Of a stretch of 64,000 nt of DNA, positions 28,795 through 39,191 are shown in pieces (within the stretch, counting starts at the first letter, position 1; every line of letters starts with the position of its first letter). The notes under the pieces were generated by a model. That model was not told the DNA's origin. It worked only from the letters and a program-made list of their open reading frames with translations, and did not search any database. This stretch comes from Christiangramia crocea (lineage in GTDB: Bacteria; Bacteroidota; Bacteroidia; Flavobacteriales; Flavobacteriaceae), in the NCBI RefSeq assembly GCF_022410465.1, contig NZ_JAJSON010000004.1, forward strand, positions 62,001 to 126,000, written 5' to 3'. A program made the position numbers and the translations under genes.

Positions 28795-29787
28795 ATGGCA
28801 ATACTAAATTTTCAGAAGCCCGATAAAGTTATAATGATTGATTCAACCGATTTCGAAGGGAAATTCGAATTTCGTCCTTTGGAACCCGGGTATGGATTAA
28901 CCGTTGGTAACGCTTTAAGACGAGTGCTTTTATCTTCTTTGGAAGGTTTCGCGATCACTTCGGTACGCATCGAAGGTGTAGATCACGAATTCTCTACCAT
29001 TGCAGGTGTGGTGGAAGACGTAACTGAGATCATTCTTAACCTGAAACAAATAAGGTTCAAGAGACAAATCGATGAGATCGATAATGAATCGGTTACTATT
29101 TCAGTATCCGGAGAAGAACAATTAACTGCCGGTCACTTCCAGAAATTTATCTCAGGATTTCAAATTCTTAATCCAGATCAGGTGATCTGTAATATGGATA
29201 AGAAAGTGAGCCTGAATATGGAAATTACCATTGAAAAAGGTAGGGGTTACGTTCCGGCGGAAGAAAACAAGAAAGCCAATGCTCCTTTAGGTACGATTTT
29301 TACAGATTCTATCTATACTCCCATCAAAAATGTGAAGTATAGTATTGAAAACTATCGTGTGGAGCAGAAGACTGACTATGAAAAACTTGTATTCGAAATT
29401 ATAAGTGACGGGTCTATTCATCCAAAAGATGCTTTGACCGAGGCTGCGAAGACTCTTATTCATCACTTCATGTTATTCTCTGATGAGAGAATTACTCTTG
29501 AGGCAGATGAGATCGCTCAAACTGAGACTTACGATGAAGAGTCACTTCATATGAGACAGTTGCTTAAGACTAAACTGGTAGATCTTGATCTTTCAGTAAG
29601 AGCTCTTAACTGTTTGAAGGCGGCTGAAGTTGATACTCTTGGAGATCTTGTTTCTTATAACAAGAATGATCTTATGAAGTTCAGAAACTTTGGTAAAAAA
29701 TCACTTACTGAGCTTGAAGAGCTTGTAAGCAACAAAGGTCTTAACTTTGGTATGGATCTGTCAAAATATAAACTAGATAAAGACTAA
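28795..29787 (+). CDS. rpoA: DNA-directed RNA polymerase subunit alpha
   Basis: The alpha subunit dimer scaffolds RNA polymerase assembly and its C-terminal domain contacts DNA and activators. The 330 residues have the N-terminal domain with [20 protein letters not shown] near 32-51 and the C-terminal domain with helix-hairpin-helix [20 protein letters not shown] near 265 and [17 protein letters not shown] near 301. Length matches the family. Confidence 0.98.
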   Translation: MAILNFQKPDKVIMIDSTDFEGKFEFRPLEPGYGLTVGNALRRVLLSSLEGFAITSVRIEGVDHEFSTIAGVVEDVTEIILNLKQIRFKRQIDEIDNESVTISVSGEEQLTAGHFQKFISGFQILNPDQVICNMDKKVSLNMEITIEKGRGYVPAEENKKANAPLGTIFTDSIYTPIKNVKYSIENYRVEQKTDYEKLVFEIISDGSIHPKDALTEAAKTLIHHFMLFSDERITLEADEIAQTETYDEESLHMRQLLKTKLVDLDLSVRALNCLKAAEVDTLGDLVSYNKNDLMKFRNFGKKSLTELEELVSNKGLNFGMDLSKYKLDKD

Positions 29788-29834
29788 ACTTGCAGTGAAT
29801 AATTCACGCTGTTAGTCAAAATAATATAAATCCC

Positions 29835-29874
29835 GTCATAATTTGCTCCTCAAAGTGGGTCGTAGCAAGATGAC
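29835..29874 (+). other. Imperfect hairpin between rpoA and rplQ
   Basis: GTCATAATTTGCT at 29835-29847 pairs imperfectly with AGCAAGATGAC at 29864-29874 (about 10 bp with a bulge). A second palindrome GTGAATAATTCAC lies just upstream near 29797-29809. The gap is 102 bases, the second widest inside the supercluster. The hairpin resembles the outer ends (GTCAT...ATGAC) of dispersed palindromic repeats; no T-run follows. Confidence 0.5.
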
Positions 29875-29889
29875 GAAATAAAAAATGTC

Positions 29890-30432
29890 ATGAGACACGG
29901 AAAGAAAGGAAATCACTTAGGTAGAAAGACTGCACATCGCAGGGCTATGCTTGCAAATATGGCTTGCTCCCTAATTGAACATAAACGTATCAATACTACA
30001 GTAGCCAAAGCTAAAGCTCTTAAGGTTTTTGTTGAGCCTTTGGTAACAAAATCTAAAGAAGATACTACTCACAACAGACGTATCGTATTTAGCAGACTGC
30101 GTAGTAAAGAAGCAGTAAGCGAACTTTTCAGAGAAGTTGCTCCTAAAGTAGGAGATCGTCCGGGAGGATATACCAGAGTAATTAAGCTTGGTAGTCGTCT
30201 TGGAGATGCTGCTGAAATGGCGATGATTGAACTTGTAGATTATAATGAAACTTATGGTGTTGATAAGCCTAAGAAGAAAAAATCTACCCGTCGAGCTGGT
30301 AAAAAGAAGTCTGATGATACGGCTTCTACTGCTCAGCCAAAAGAAGCATCTGAAAAAGAAACTAAGAAAGAAGAGCCTAAAGCTGAAGAGCCAAAGGCAG
30401 AAGAGAAAAAAGATGATAAAAAAGAAGAGTAG
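29890..30432 (+). CDS. rplQ: 50S ribosomal protein L17 with long charged tail
   Basis: L17 lies near the tunnel exit. Residues 1 to about 125 are the conserved protein ([21 protein letters not shown] start, [24 protein letters not shown] near 79-102). The remaining 50 or so residues are a low-complexity Lys/Glu/Ala tail absent from the 127-residue E. coli protein. Such tails occur in Bacteroidota L17; their role is not known to me. Last gene of the supercluster; a terminator follows. Confidence 0.97.
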   Translation: MRHGKKGNHLGRKTAHRRAMLANMACSLIEHKRINTTVAKAKALKVFVEPLVTKSKEDTTHNRRIVFSRLRSKEAVSELFREVAPKVGDRPGGYTRVIKLGSRLGDAAEMAMIELVDYNETYGVDKPKKKKSTRRAGKKKSDDTASTAQPKEASEKETKKEEPKAEEPKAEEKKDDKKEE

Positions 30433-30460
30433 AAATGATTCTTTTTACGATCTAAATTTT

Positions 30461-30495
30461 AAAAGGATAAGCTTTAATAGTTTATCCTTTTTTTA
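30461..30495 (+). terminator. Terminator of the ribosomal supercluster
   Basis: AAAAGGATAA at 30461-30470 pairs with TTATCCTTTT at 30482-30491 around an 11-base loop, and the T-run continues to 30494. It lies 29 bases after the rplQ stop. Confidence 0.75.
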
Positions 30496-30542
30496 TATCC
30501 CATTGATAATTAATTTTACAGCCAAGTAATTATAACACAACT

Positions 30543-31655
30543 ATGAAATATCAGGCTAAACGGAAAGCGATAATTTTACTTGAAGATGGAACTATCTTCT
30601 ACGGAAAAGCGGTTGGCAACAAAGAAGGTAATGCAGCCGGTGAGGTTTGTTTTAATACCGGAATGACCGGGTATCAGGAGATATTTACAGATCCTTCCTA
30701 TTATGGTCAGCTAATGGTGACCACCAATGCTCATATTGGTAATTATGGAACGAATAAGGAGGAGAATGAATCGGATAAGGCGAAGATTGCCGGGCTAATT
30801 TGTAAAAACTTCAGTTATACAATGTCCCGACCTGCTGCCGATAAGTCCCTCGAAGAGTTTTTGGAAGACAGTAATATTTTCGCGATTTCTGATGTCGATA
30901 CACGCGCACTGGTGACCTACATCAGGGAAAATGGGGCGATGAACGCCATAATTTCTACAGATGTCAATAATATTGACGGATTGAAGGAGCAACTGGCAAA
31001 GGTCCCTGATATGAAGGGTCTGGAGCTGGCATCAAAAGTTTCTGTAAAGGAGCCTTATTATTTCGGTAATGAAAATGCTACATATAAGATTGCGGCCCTG
31101 GACGTTGGTATCAAAACGAATATTCTTCGTAATCTGGCTAAAAGAGATGCTTATATTAAAGTTTTCCCTTATGATGCTACCTATGAAGAAATGAAGGAAT
31201 GGAATCCTGATGGATATTTCCTCTCGAATGGACCTGGAGATCCACAACCATTGGAAAGCGCCATAAGCGTTACCAAAACAATTATTGAGAACGATCATCC
31301 TTTATTCGGTATCTGTTTGGGACATCAGATCATTGCGATTGCAAATGGAATTAAAACCTATAAGATGCACCATGGTCACAGGGGAATTAATCACCCTGTT
31401 AAAAATATGGTAAGTGGAAAAGGAGAGATAACCTCTCAAAATCATGGATTCTCGGTTGATAAGGAACAAACTGAAGCCCATCCGGACGTTGAAGTAACAC
31501 ATATATGTTTAAATGATGGAACTATAGGTGGATTGGCAATGAAGCATAAAAATGTGTTCTCTGTTCAGTATCATCCTGAAGCTAGTCCTGGTCCACATGA
31601 CGCCAGTTATTTATTTGATGAATTTATTGACAGAATAAAATCAGCAAAGGCATAG
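30543..31655 (+). CDS. carA: Carbamoyl-phosphate synthase small subunit
   Basis: The glutaminase subunit that supplies ammonia to CarB for carbamoyl phosphate, the precursor of pyrimidines and arginine. The 370 residues have the N-terminal CPSase domain (EVCFNTGMTGYQEIFTDPSY near 34-53) and a class I amidotransferase domain with nucleophile Cys258 in FGICLGHQ and His344/Glu346 in QYHPEASPGP. carB is not adjacent in this window. The gene stands alone between two terminators. Confidence 0.96.
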   Translation: MKYQAKRKAIILLEDGTIFYGKAVGNKEGNAAGEVCFNTGMTGYQEIFTDPSYYGQLMVTTNAHIGNYGTNKEENESDKAKIAGLICKNFSYTMSRPAADKSLEEFLEDSNIFAISDVDTRALVTYIRENGAMNAIISTDVNNIDGLKEQLAKVPDMKGLELASKVSVKEPYYFGNENATYKIAALDVGIKTNILRNLAKRDAYIKVFPYDATYEEMKEWNPDGYFLSNGPGDPQPLESAISVTKTIIENDHPLFGICLGHQIIAIANGIKTYKMHHGHRGINHPVKNMVSGKGEITSQNHGFSVDKEQTEAHPDVEVTHICLNDGTIGGLAMKHKNVFSVQYHPEASPGPHDASYLFDEFIDRIKSAKA

Positions 31656-31677
31656 AATTTCTAAAATATATAATGAC

Positions 31678-31705
31678 AACCCGGAAGAGATATTCCGGGT
31701 TTTTT
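31678..31705 (+). terminator. Rho-independent terminator after carA
   Basis: A perfect 9-bp stem AACCCGGAA / TTCCGGGTT with loop GAGATA, followed by a T-run. It is 22 bases after the carA stop. Confidence 0.9.
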
Positions 31706-31779
31706 GTTACTGTTAGGCTTGTAAAAAATTTGTGCGTTCAATGCGAAAAGAATAGATTTGAGACAATAATCTCAGCTCC

Positions 31780-32310
31780 ATGAAATACAGCCTTTCGGTA
31801 ATTCTTATATTTTTCTTATCATTCACCAGCATTTCTCAAAATATTTCTACCAATAGTCAGTTTTCCCTGAATCTTCTTGCTCCTTCTGTGGAATATGAAC
31901 TTTCTATTTCTGATAGATCCACTATAGATATGGATCTGGGAGTTGGTTTTGCCTATCATAAATCTAATTATACTGGCGAAGCCTATGGGTTTTATCCCGG
32001 CTTTGAAGGCCAATATCGATATTATTATAATTTCGGAAAGCGTAGCGATAAAGGGAATAAAACTTCAGAAAACAGTGCGAATTACTTTGCGGCAACGGCT
32101 TCCATTACAGGAGGGGATCCCATTATTGGTGACCTTAGGTACGCCAGTGATTATGGGGTACTGGTTGGACCGGTCTGGGGTTTGCAAAGAGTTTATTACA
32201 GCGGATTTAAATTAAATTTTAATCTTGGCCTTGGTCTGGGTTTCAATGAAACGCAGACATATTTCACTCCTTTATTCGGACTGCAGTTAGGGTGGTTGGT
32301 CGCACAGTAA
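31780..32310 (+). CDS. Secreted protein, probable small outer-membrane beta-barrel
   Basis: 176 residues with a signal peptide at about 1-20 (hydrophobic core then SIS|Q). The remainder alternates hydrophobic and polar residues with aromatic and glycine-rich strands (GVGFAYHKSNY, YRYYYNFGKR, GLQRVYYSGFKLNFNLGLGLGF), which suggests an eight-stranded barrel-like protein in the outer membrane. I recognise no family and assign no function. It is a single gene between carA and eno, with a long empty region behind it. Confidence 0.6.
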   Translation: MKYSLSVILIFFLSFTSISQNISTNSQFSLNLLAPSVEYELSISDRSTIDMDLGVGFAYHKSNYTGEAYGFYPGFEGQYRYYYNFGKRSDKGNKTSENSANYFAATASITGGDPIIGDLRYASDYGVLVGPVWGLQRVYYSGFKLNFNLGLGLGFNETQTYFTPLFGLQLGWLVAQ

Positions 32311-34006
<1,696 letters not shown>

Positions 34007-34027
34007 TATTTTCACTTTATTATTATG

Positions 34028-34056
34028 AAAGCCTCTTCGAAAGAAGGGGCTTTTTT
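34028..34056 (+). terminator. Rho-independent terminator after eno
   Basis: AAAGCCTCTTC pairs with GAAGGGGCTTT (11 bp, one G-T pair) around a GAAA tetraloop and runs into six T. It starts 22 bases after the eno stop. Confidence 0.88.
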
Positions 34057-34164
34057 GTTTACTATTTATTTCTGTATATGTTATATTAACAATCATTTAA
34101 TGAAATAAAATGGGAGGGATAAGGCTTAATCCTTAAATTCCTGATAACAACCAACCTTTACTTT

Positions 34165-35715
34165 TTGAAAACTAACTTTCTATTTGTTGCTGCCGAAAAT
34201 GATGCTATCCCCCGTTGCAAAGCCGGGGGTATGGGTGATGTGGTACGCGATGTCCCCAGACAGATTGCCGCTAAAGGTGATCGTGTTTCGGTGATCACGC
34301 CTTCTTATTCCAGGTTACATGCATCGGGAAATAAAATTGCAGATGTTCATTTTGTCTTTCGTGGAACGCCTCAAACGGCTGAGGTTTATGAAGTACCAGG
34401 GAAAAAAGAAATAGAAGGCATCAGCCATTATGTGATTCATCATCCGGATATTAAGGCCGGAGATATTGCGCATATCTATTTCAATGATCCAGATCAGCCC
34501 TTTTTTACAGATGCGAACGTTTTTTCGCTTTTTTGTACGGCAGTGGCAGCTTCGGTCAGGGAGAATATCTTTGAAAAGATTGATATTATCCACCTACATG
34601 ACTGGCACACCAGTATGATGTTATTCCTCAGAGAATTTCACCCAAGGTTTGAGGCGTTGAAAGATATACGTTTCGTCTATTCTATCCACAATCTGGCTAT
34701 TCAGGGAATACGACCATTTGAAAATAATTATTCTTCCCTCCGGGCATTCTTCCCTGATGTGGAATATGACAGGGAGAAGTTGTATGATCACAGATATCCT
34801 GATTGCATCAATCTTATGGCTGTGGGGATACGACTTGCCGATGCCGTACATACCGTCTCTCCTTCCTATAAAGAAGATATTCAGAAGCCGAGTGATCCAC
34901 CACATTTTATTGGTGGGGAAGGACTGGAAGATGATCTTAAAACTGCCAATAAGGAAAAGCGACTATTCGGAATCCTGAATGGAGCCAATTATGCCAATGT
35001 CAATACGGTTGAAAAAGGAATTCTCTTCCGTCAGTGTATAAGAAGATTGTTCAGGTGGCTTCAGGAGGAGAAAAAAGATTATAAAGCCCATTATCTTGCG
35101 CATACCGGTGAGAAGCTTACCAGGTTTCAGGAAAATAAGCCTGATTTCATCTGCTCCAGTGTTGCCAGGTTGACAGAGCAGAAATTCTATTTTTTTAAGC
35201 ATAATCCGGAACTCTTACCAAATCTGATGGAGAAACTGGCAGAGGTAAATGGGGTATATATTCTCCTTGGAACCGGTGCGCCCGAATATGAAATCATATT
35301 CCGAGAAGCCAGCTACAGGTATAAGAACCTTATTTTTATTAATGCCCAGTCTGAAAGCATTATCGATATGCTTTACCAGGAGTCTGATCTTTACCTGATG
35401 CCAAGTCAGTTTGAGCCCTGCGGAATAAGCCAGATGCTGGCAATGAGGAATGGTCAGCCCTGTCTGGTACATAACACCGGAGGATTAAAGGATACGGTTA
35501 TTCATATGAAGACCGGTTTTAGCTTTGATGGTAAAACTATTGAGGAGAAGGAGGTGGATTTCACTAAGGTATTTGGCGAAGTGGTAGATCTGTTCTTTAC
35601 CGATCATAAAACCTGGAAAAAAATATGCGCTAATGCCAAAAAACAAAGATTTACCTGGGAGAAATCTGTCGATCAGTATTATAAGGAACTGTATGGGTTA
35701 GATCAACCCGATTAA
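34165..35715 (+). CDS. glgA: GT5-family glycogen/starch synthase
   Basis: A glycosyltransferase of the bacterial glycogen/starch synthase type, transferring glucose from a nucleotide sugar to an alpha-glucan. The 516 residues start at a TTG: the frame is closed by a stop at 34120-34122 and has no ATG before the conserved KAGGMGDV loop (residues 19-26). Other landmarks are HLHDWHTSMMLF near 145 and PSQFEPCGISQMLAMR near 413-428 with catalytic Glu417. The nucleotide-sugar region (RLTEQKFYFF) departs from the usual RLTxQKG, so donor choice may differ. No other glycogen genes are nearby; the symbol is by family. Confidence 0.8.
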   Translation: MKTNFLFVAAENDAIPRCKAGGMGDVVRDVPRQIAAKGDRVSVITPSYSRLHASGNKIADVHFVFRGTPQTAEVYEVPGKKEIEGISHYVIHHPDIKAGDIAHIYFNDPDQPFFTDANVFSLFCTAVAASVRENIFEKIDIIHLHDWHTSMMLFLREFHPRFEALKDIRFVYSIHNLAIQGIRPFENNYSSLRAFFPDVEYDREKLYDHRYPDCINLMAVGIRLADAVHTVSPSYKEDIQKPSDPPHFIGGEGLEDDLKTANKEKRLFGILNGANYANVNTVEKGILFRQCIRRLFRWLQEEKKDYKAHYLAHTGEKLTRFQENKPDFICSSVARLTEQKFYFFKHNPELLPNLMEKLAEVNGVYILLGTGAPEYEIIFREASYRYKNLIFINAQSESIIDMLYQESDLYLMPSQFEPCGISQMLAMRNGQPCLVHNTGGLKDTVIHMKTGFSFDGKTIEEKEVDFTKVFGEVVDLFFTDHKTWKKICANAKKQRFTWEKSVDQYYKELYGLDQPD

Positions 35716-35970
35716 GTATGCAAAAAAAAGGGCTTTTCCCCTTGTCTTTCATAAGCTAATCTAAATGGTTTTAGGAGATTTTTGACATATTCAAACCTTT
35801 ATTATTAAAACTCCCTTGTTTTTTTGTTTAATCAAAGTTGGGATTCATAAAAACGGAAAAAAATGCGGCTATTTCTGAAATTTCGTTACTGTACATGAAA
35901 TTTTTTTAACAGCAAATTTCGTAATTTAGCGATACCTATAAAATTAATCCAAAACAGAAGAAAATATAAT

Positions 35971-37254
35971 ATGTCTAAAACAGCAACACTCGAATTTAAC
36001 GGAAAGAAATATGAGTTTCCAGTTACAGAGGGAACCGAGCAAGAAATTGGGATTGATATTAAAAAACTGCGTGGAGAGGCAGGGCTTATAACGCTAGATC
36101 CCGGATATAAGAATACTGGAAGCTGTGAGAGTGCTATCACATTTTTAGACGGAGAAAAAGGTGTTCTAAGATACAGAGGCTATGCTATAGAAGATCTTGC
36201 TGAAAAAGCAGATTTTCTGGAAGTAGCATATCTTTTGATCTTTGGAGAGCTTCCTATTAAAGAGCAGCTTGAAAAGTTCACTAAAGACATTAAGGAGCAG
36301 TCTCACGTAGATGAGGAGATGAAGAAGATACTGGATGGATTCCCAAAATCAGCCCATCCAATGGGTGTTCTTTCTTCACTTACAAGTGCTTTGATAGCAT
36401 TTAACCCTTCCTCGGTAGATGTTTCTTCAGAAGAGGAAATGTATAAGGCCATCGTAAAGATCCTTGGTAAATTCCCGGTTCTTGCGGCTTGGACGTTAAG
36501 AAAGAAGAACAGTCTTCCTTTAAATTATGGGGATGAAGATTTAGGGTATGTAGAGAATCTTCATAAAATGATGTTTGAAAAACCAAACAAATCCTATAGT
36601 GTAGATAAGGCTGTTATAGATGCATTGGATAAACTCCTGATTCTTCATGCAGATCATGAACAGAACTGTTCAACTTCCACGGTAAGAATGGTAGGATCTT
36701 CACATGCTGGTTTATTTGCTTCAATTTCTGCAGGTATCTCAGCGCTATGGGGACCACTTCACGGTGGAGCTAACCAGGCGGTGATCGAAATGCTGGAAAG
36801 AATTAAGGAAGATGGTGGTGATACTCATAAATTTATGCAGAAAGCCAAAGATAAGGAAGATCCGTTCCGTTTGATGGGCTTCGGTCACCGTGTATATAAG
36901 AATTTTGACCCAAGGGCGAAGATCATCAAAAAATCAGCTGATGAAGTACTCGGACAACTGGGAGTGGAAGATCCTGTACTGGATATTGCAAAAGGTCTCG
37001 AAAAAGAAGCATTGGAAGACGATTACTTTGTAAAAAGAAAGCTTTATCCTAACGTGGACTTCTATTCTGGTATCATTTACCGTGCACTGGGGATTCCGGT
37101 TGAGATGTTTACTGTAATGTTCGCATTAGGTAGACTTCCGGGATGGATAGCTCAGTGGAGAGAAATGAGGCTCAGAAAAGAACCAATTGGTCGTCCACGT
37201 CAAATATATATTGGTGAGAACCTTAGGGATTTTAAACCGTTAGGGAGTAGATAA
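35971..37254 (+). CDS. gltA: Citrate synthase
   Basis: Citrate synthase condenses oxaloacetate and acetyl-CoA, the entry step of the TCA cycle. The 427 residues equal the hexameric type II length. The catalytic triad is in place: His264 in PLHGGANQA, His306 in GFGHRVYK, Asp363 in NVDFYSGIIY. The N-terminal domain has the LDPGYKNTGSCESAITFLDG stretch. Single gene with its own terminator. Confidence 0.97.
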   Translation: MSKTATLEFNGKKYEFPVTEGTEQEIGIDIKKLRGEAGLITLDPGYKNTGSCESAITFLDGEKGVLRYRGYAIEDLAEKADFLEVAYLLIFGELPIKEQLEKFTKDIKEQSHVDEEMKKILDGFPKSAHPMGVLSSLTSALIAFNPSSVDVSSEEEMYKAIVKILGKFPVLAAWTLRKKNSLPLNYGDEDLGYVENLHKMMFEKPNKSYSVDKAVIDALDKLLILHADHEQNCSTSTVRMVGSSHAGLFASISAGISALWGPLHGGANQAVIEMLERIKEDGGDTHKFMQKAKDKEDPFRLMGFGHRVYKNFDPRAKIIKKSADEVLGQLGVEDPVLDIAKGLEKEALEDDYFVKRKLYPNVDFYSGIIYRALGIPVEMFTVMFALGRLPGWIAQWREMRLRKEPIGRPRQIYIGENLRDFKPLGSR

Positions 37255-37283
37255 ATTTCTGGATTTCCTTCAAAATTAACTAA

Positions 37284-37317
37284 AGAAAAAGCTTCATCCT
37301 CGTATGAAGCTTTTTCT
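37284..37317 (+). terminator. Rho-independent terminator after gltA
   Basis: A perfect 14-bp stem (AGAAAAAGCTTCAT / ATGAAGCTTTTTCT) with a six-base loop. The outer T-run overlaps the promoter box of the next gene (TATATTTG, 37317-37324). Confidence 0.88.
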
Positions 37318-37324
37318 ATATTTG
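37317..37324 (+). promoter_or_regulatory. Candidate -7 box for the arginine-deiminase-like gene
   Basis: TATATTTG matches TAnnTTTG and is followed by CG. It begins at the last base of the gltA terminator, leaving a leader of about 12 bases before the ATG at 37343. No good TTG was seen upstream, where the terminator stem lies. Confidence 0.42.
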
Positions 37325-37342
37325 CGAAATAATTTTTAAGCA

Positions 37343-38254
37343 ATGAAATTGCATATCAACAATGAGACTTCCAGATTAAGGGCTGTGGTGCTGGGAACCG
37401 CTGAAAGTAACGGTCCTGTTCCTGGACTGGAAGAGGCTTATGATCCCAAGTCTATAGAACATATTAAGGGGGGTACCTATCCGAGGGAAGAGGATATGAG
37501 AGCGGAGATTGAGGCGGTTGCAGAAGTGTTGAAGAAGTATAACGTAAAGGTATTCAGGCCAGAGGTAATTGAAGATTATAACCAGATCTTTACCCGGGAT
37601 ATAGCTTTCGTGATCGAAGATAAGTTTATTAAATCCAATATTCTGCCGGACCGGGATCAAGAAATTGAGGCTATCCGTGAGGTTTTAGAGCAAATTGATC
37701 CGGACAAGATCATTACGCTTCCTGAAGAGGCTCATATAGAAGGCGGGGATGTGATGCCAATGGGTGATTACATTTTTGTGGGAACATACAAGGGAAAGGA
37801 TTATAAAGATTTTATAACAGCTAGAACTAATATTCAGGCAGTAGAGGCCCTTCAGAATATATTTCCGGAGAAGAAAGTGGTTTCTTTCAGTCTTAAAAAA
37901 TCCAACACCATAGCTAAAGACAATGCCCTCCATCTGGATTGCTGTTTTCAGCCTGTTGGGAAGGATAAGGCGATCATCTATAAGGACGGCTTCCTTATAG
38001 AAGAGGAATACGAATGGCTTGTTAATTTTTTCGGAAAGGATAATGTATATCATATTACACGTGATGAAATGTATGATATGAATTCAAATATTTTTTCTAT
38101 TTCTGAAGATGTGGTAATTTCAGAAAAGAATTTTACGAGACTGAATGCCTGGTTAAGAGAACAGGGAATTACGGTGGAAGAGGTTCCTTATGCAGAAATT
38201 TCCAAGCAGGAAGGTTTGTTGAGATGTTCAACTTTACCCTTAATAAGAGATTAA
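37343..38254 (+). CDS. Arginine deiminase / DDAH-like amidinohydrolase
   Basis: A 303-residue member of the guanidino-group-modifying (pentein) superfamily. The catalytic set is visible: Arg-Asp in FTRDIAF (84-86), Glu-Gly-Gly-Asp in IEGGDVM (133-136), His197 in ALHLDCC and nucleophile Cys295 in LLRCSTLPL, which resembles the arginine deiminase RCMxxPL motif. It probably hydrolyses arginine or a methylated arginine to citrulline; which one cannot be told from sequence. It is 10 bases upstream of ctlX, so its citrulline product could be passed to that enzyme. Confidence 0.8.
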   Translation: MKLHINNETSRLRAVVLGTAESNGPVPGLEEAYDPKSIEHIKGGTYPREEDMRAEIEAVAEVLKKYNVKVFRPEVIEDYNQIFTRDIAFVIEDKFIKSNILPDRDQEIEAIREVLEQIDPDKIITLPEEAHIEGGDVMPMGDYIFVGTYKGKDYKDFITARTNIQAVEALQNIFPEKKVVSFSLKKSNTIAKDNALHLDCCFQPVGKDKAIIYKDGFLIEEEYEWLVNFFGKDNVYHITRDEMYDMNSNIFSISEDVVISEKNFTRLNAWLREQGITVEEVPYAEISKQEGLLRCSTLPLIRD

Positions 38255-38264
38255 AAGGAAGAAA

Positions 38265-39191
38265 ATGAAGCAAATTACAGATACAATATTGATGGTTAGA
38301 CCCGTGGCGTTCAGAATGAATGAAGAGACTGCGGTGAACAATTATTTTCAGAAAGAGCTGGAAGGTGATGATATTAATTCGCTGGCTGCGAAAGAATTTG
38401 ATGAGTTTGTTGATAAACTTAAGTCTGTAGGAGTGAATGTGATCGTAGTGGATGATGTTCTGGAAGACAATACTCCCGATTCAATTTTTCCTAATAACTG
38501 GGTCTCTTTCCATCAGGACGGGAAAATAGCTTTGTATCCAATGTTTGCTGAAAACAGAAGGAAAGAGCGCCGTTTGGAATATTTTGCCAGGCTGGAAGAG
38601 GCAGGATTTAAAATAACAGATATCGTTGATTATACATCGGCTGAAGAAGATGATATTTTCCTGGAAGGTACAGGCAGTCTTATCCTGGATCGAGTGAACC
38701 AGAAGGCATATTGTGCTATTTCCCCTAGAGCAGACGAAGATCTGCTGATAGAATTCTGTGAGGATTTTGAATACACTCCGGTTATTTTTAATGCTTATCA
38801 GAAAGTTGAAGATAAACGTTTGCCAATTTATCATACAAATGTGATGATGTGCCTGGGTGAGGAGTTTGCCGTGATTTGTCTTGATACTATTGATGATAAG
38901 AAGGAACAAAAGAATGTTGTTAAGCATTTGAAGCAGGATGGAAAGGAGATAATTTCCATTACCGAAGAACAGATGCATGAGTTTGCCGGAAATATGCTGC
39001 AGGTACAGGGAATGGCTGGAAAGAAATATCTCGTGATGAGCGCCCGGGCACACCGAAGCCTGACCGATGACCAGATAAGAAGAATAGAACAACATTGTGA
39101 GATTCTTAGTTCTGAGATTCAGACCATAGAAACCTGTGGTGGAGGAAGTGCCAGATGCATGATGGCCGAGGTATTCCTGCCAAAGGCCTAA
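38265..39191 (+). CDS. ctlX: Citrulline hydrolase CtlX
   Basis: A pentein-fold enzyme of the CtlX (citrulline ureidase) family, which hydrolyses citrulline to ornithine, ammonia and carbon dioxide. The 308 residues show SIFPNNWVSFH near 73-83, FLEGTGSLILD near 132, His190 in IYHTNVMMC and the terminal GGGSARCMMAEVF with Cys298. It is co-directional with, and 10 bases after, the deiminase-like gene. Its end overlaps by four bases the end of the convergent BCCT transporter gene. Confidence 0.85.
   Translation: MKQITDTILMVRPVAFRMNEETAVNNYFQKELEGDDINSLAAKEFDEFVDKLKSVGVNVIVVDDVLEDNTPDSIFPNNWVSFHQDGKIALYPMFAENRRKERRLEYFARLEEAGFKITDIVDYTSAEEDDIFLEGTGSLILDRVNQKAYCAISPRADEDLLIEFCEDFEYTPVIFNAYQKVEDKRLPIYHTNVMMCLGEEFAVICLDTIDDKKEQKNVVKHLKQDGKEIISITEEQMHEFAGNMLQVQGMAGKKYLVMSARAHRSLTDDQIRRIEQHCEILSSEIQTIETCGGGSARCMMAEVFLPKA

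Noticed and set aside
35720-35755. A possible terminator after the glycogen-synthase-like gene (AAGGG...CCCTT)
   Set aside because: Only five base pairs and a broken T-run; too weak to list.
38481-39095. A 204-codon open frame on the minus strand inside ctlX
   Set aside because: It is antisense to a clear enzyme gene, rich in Cys, His and Phe, and matches no family; a by-product of codon usage.
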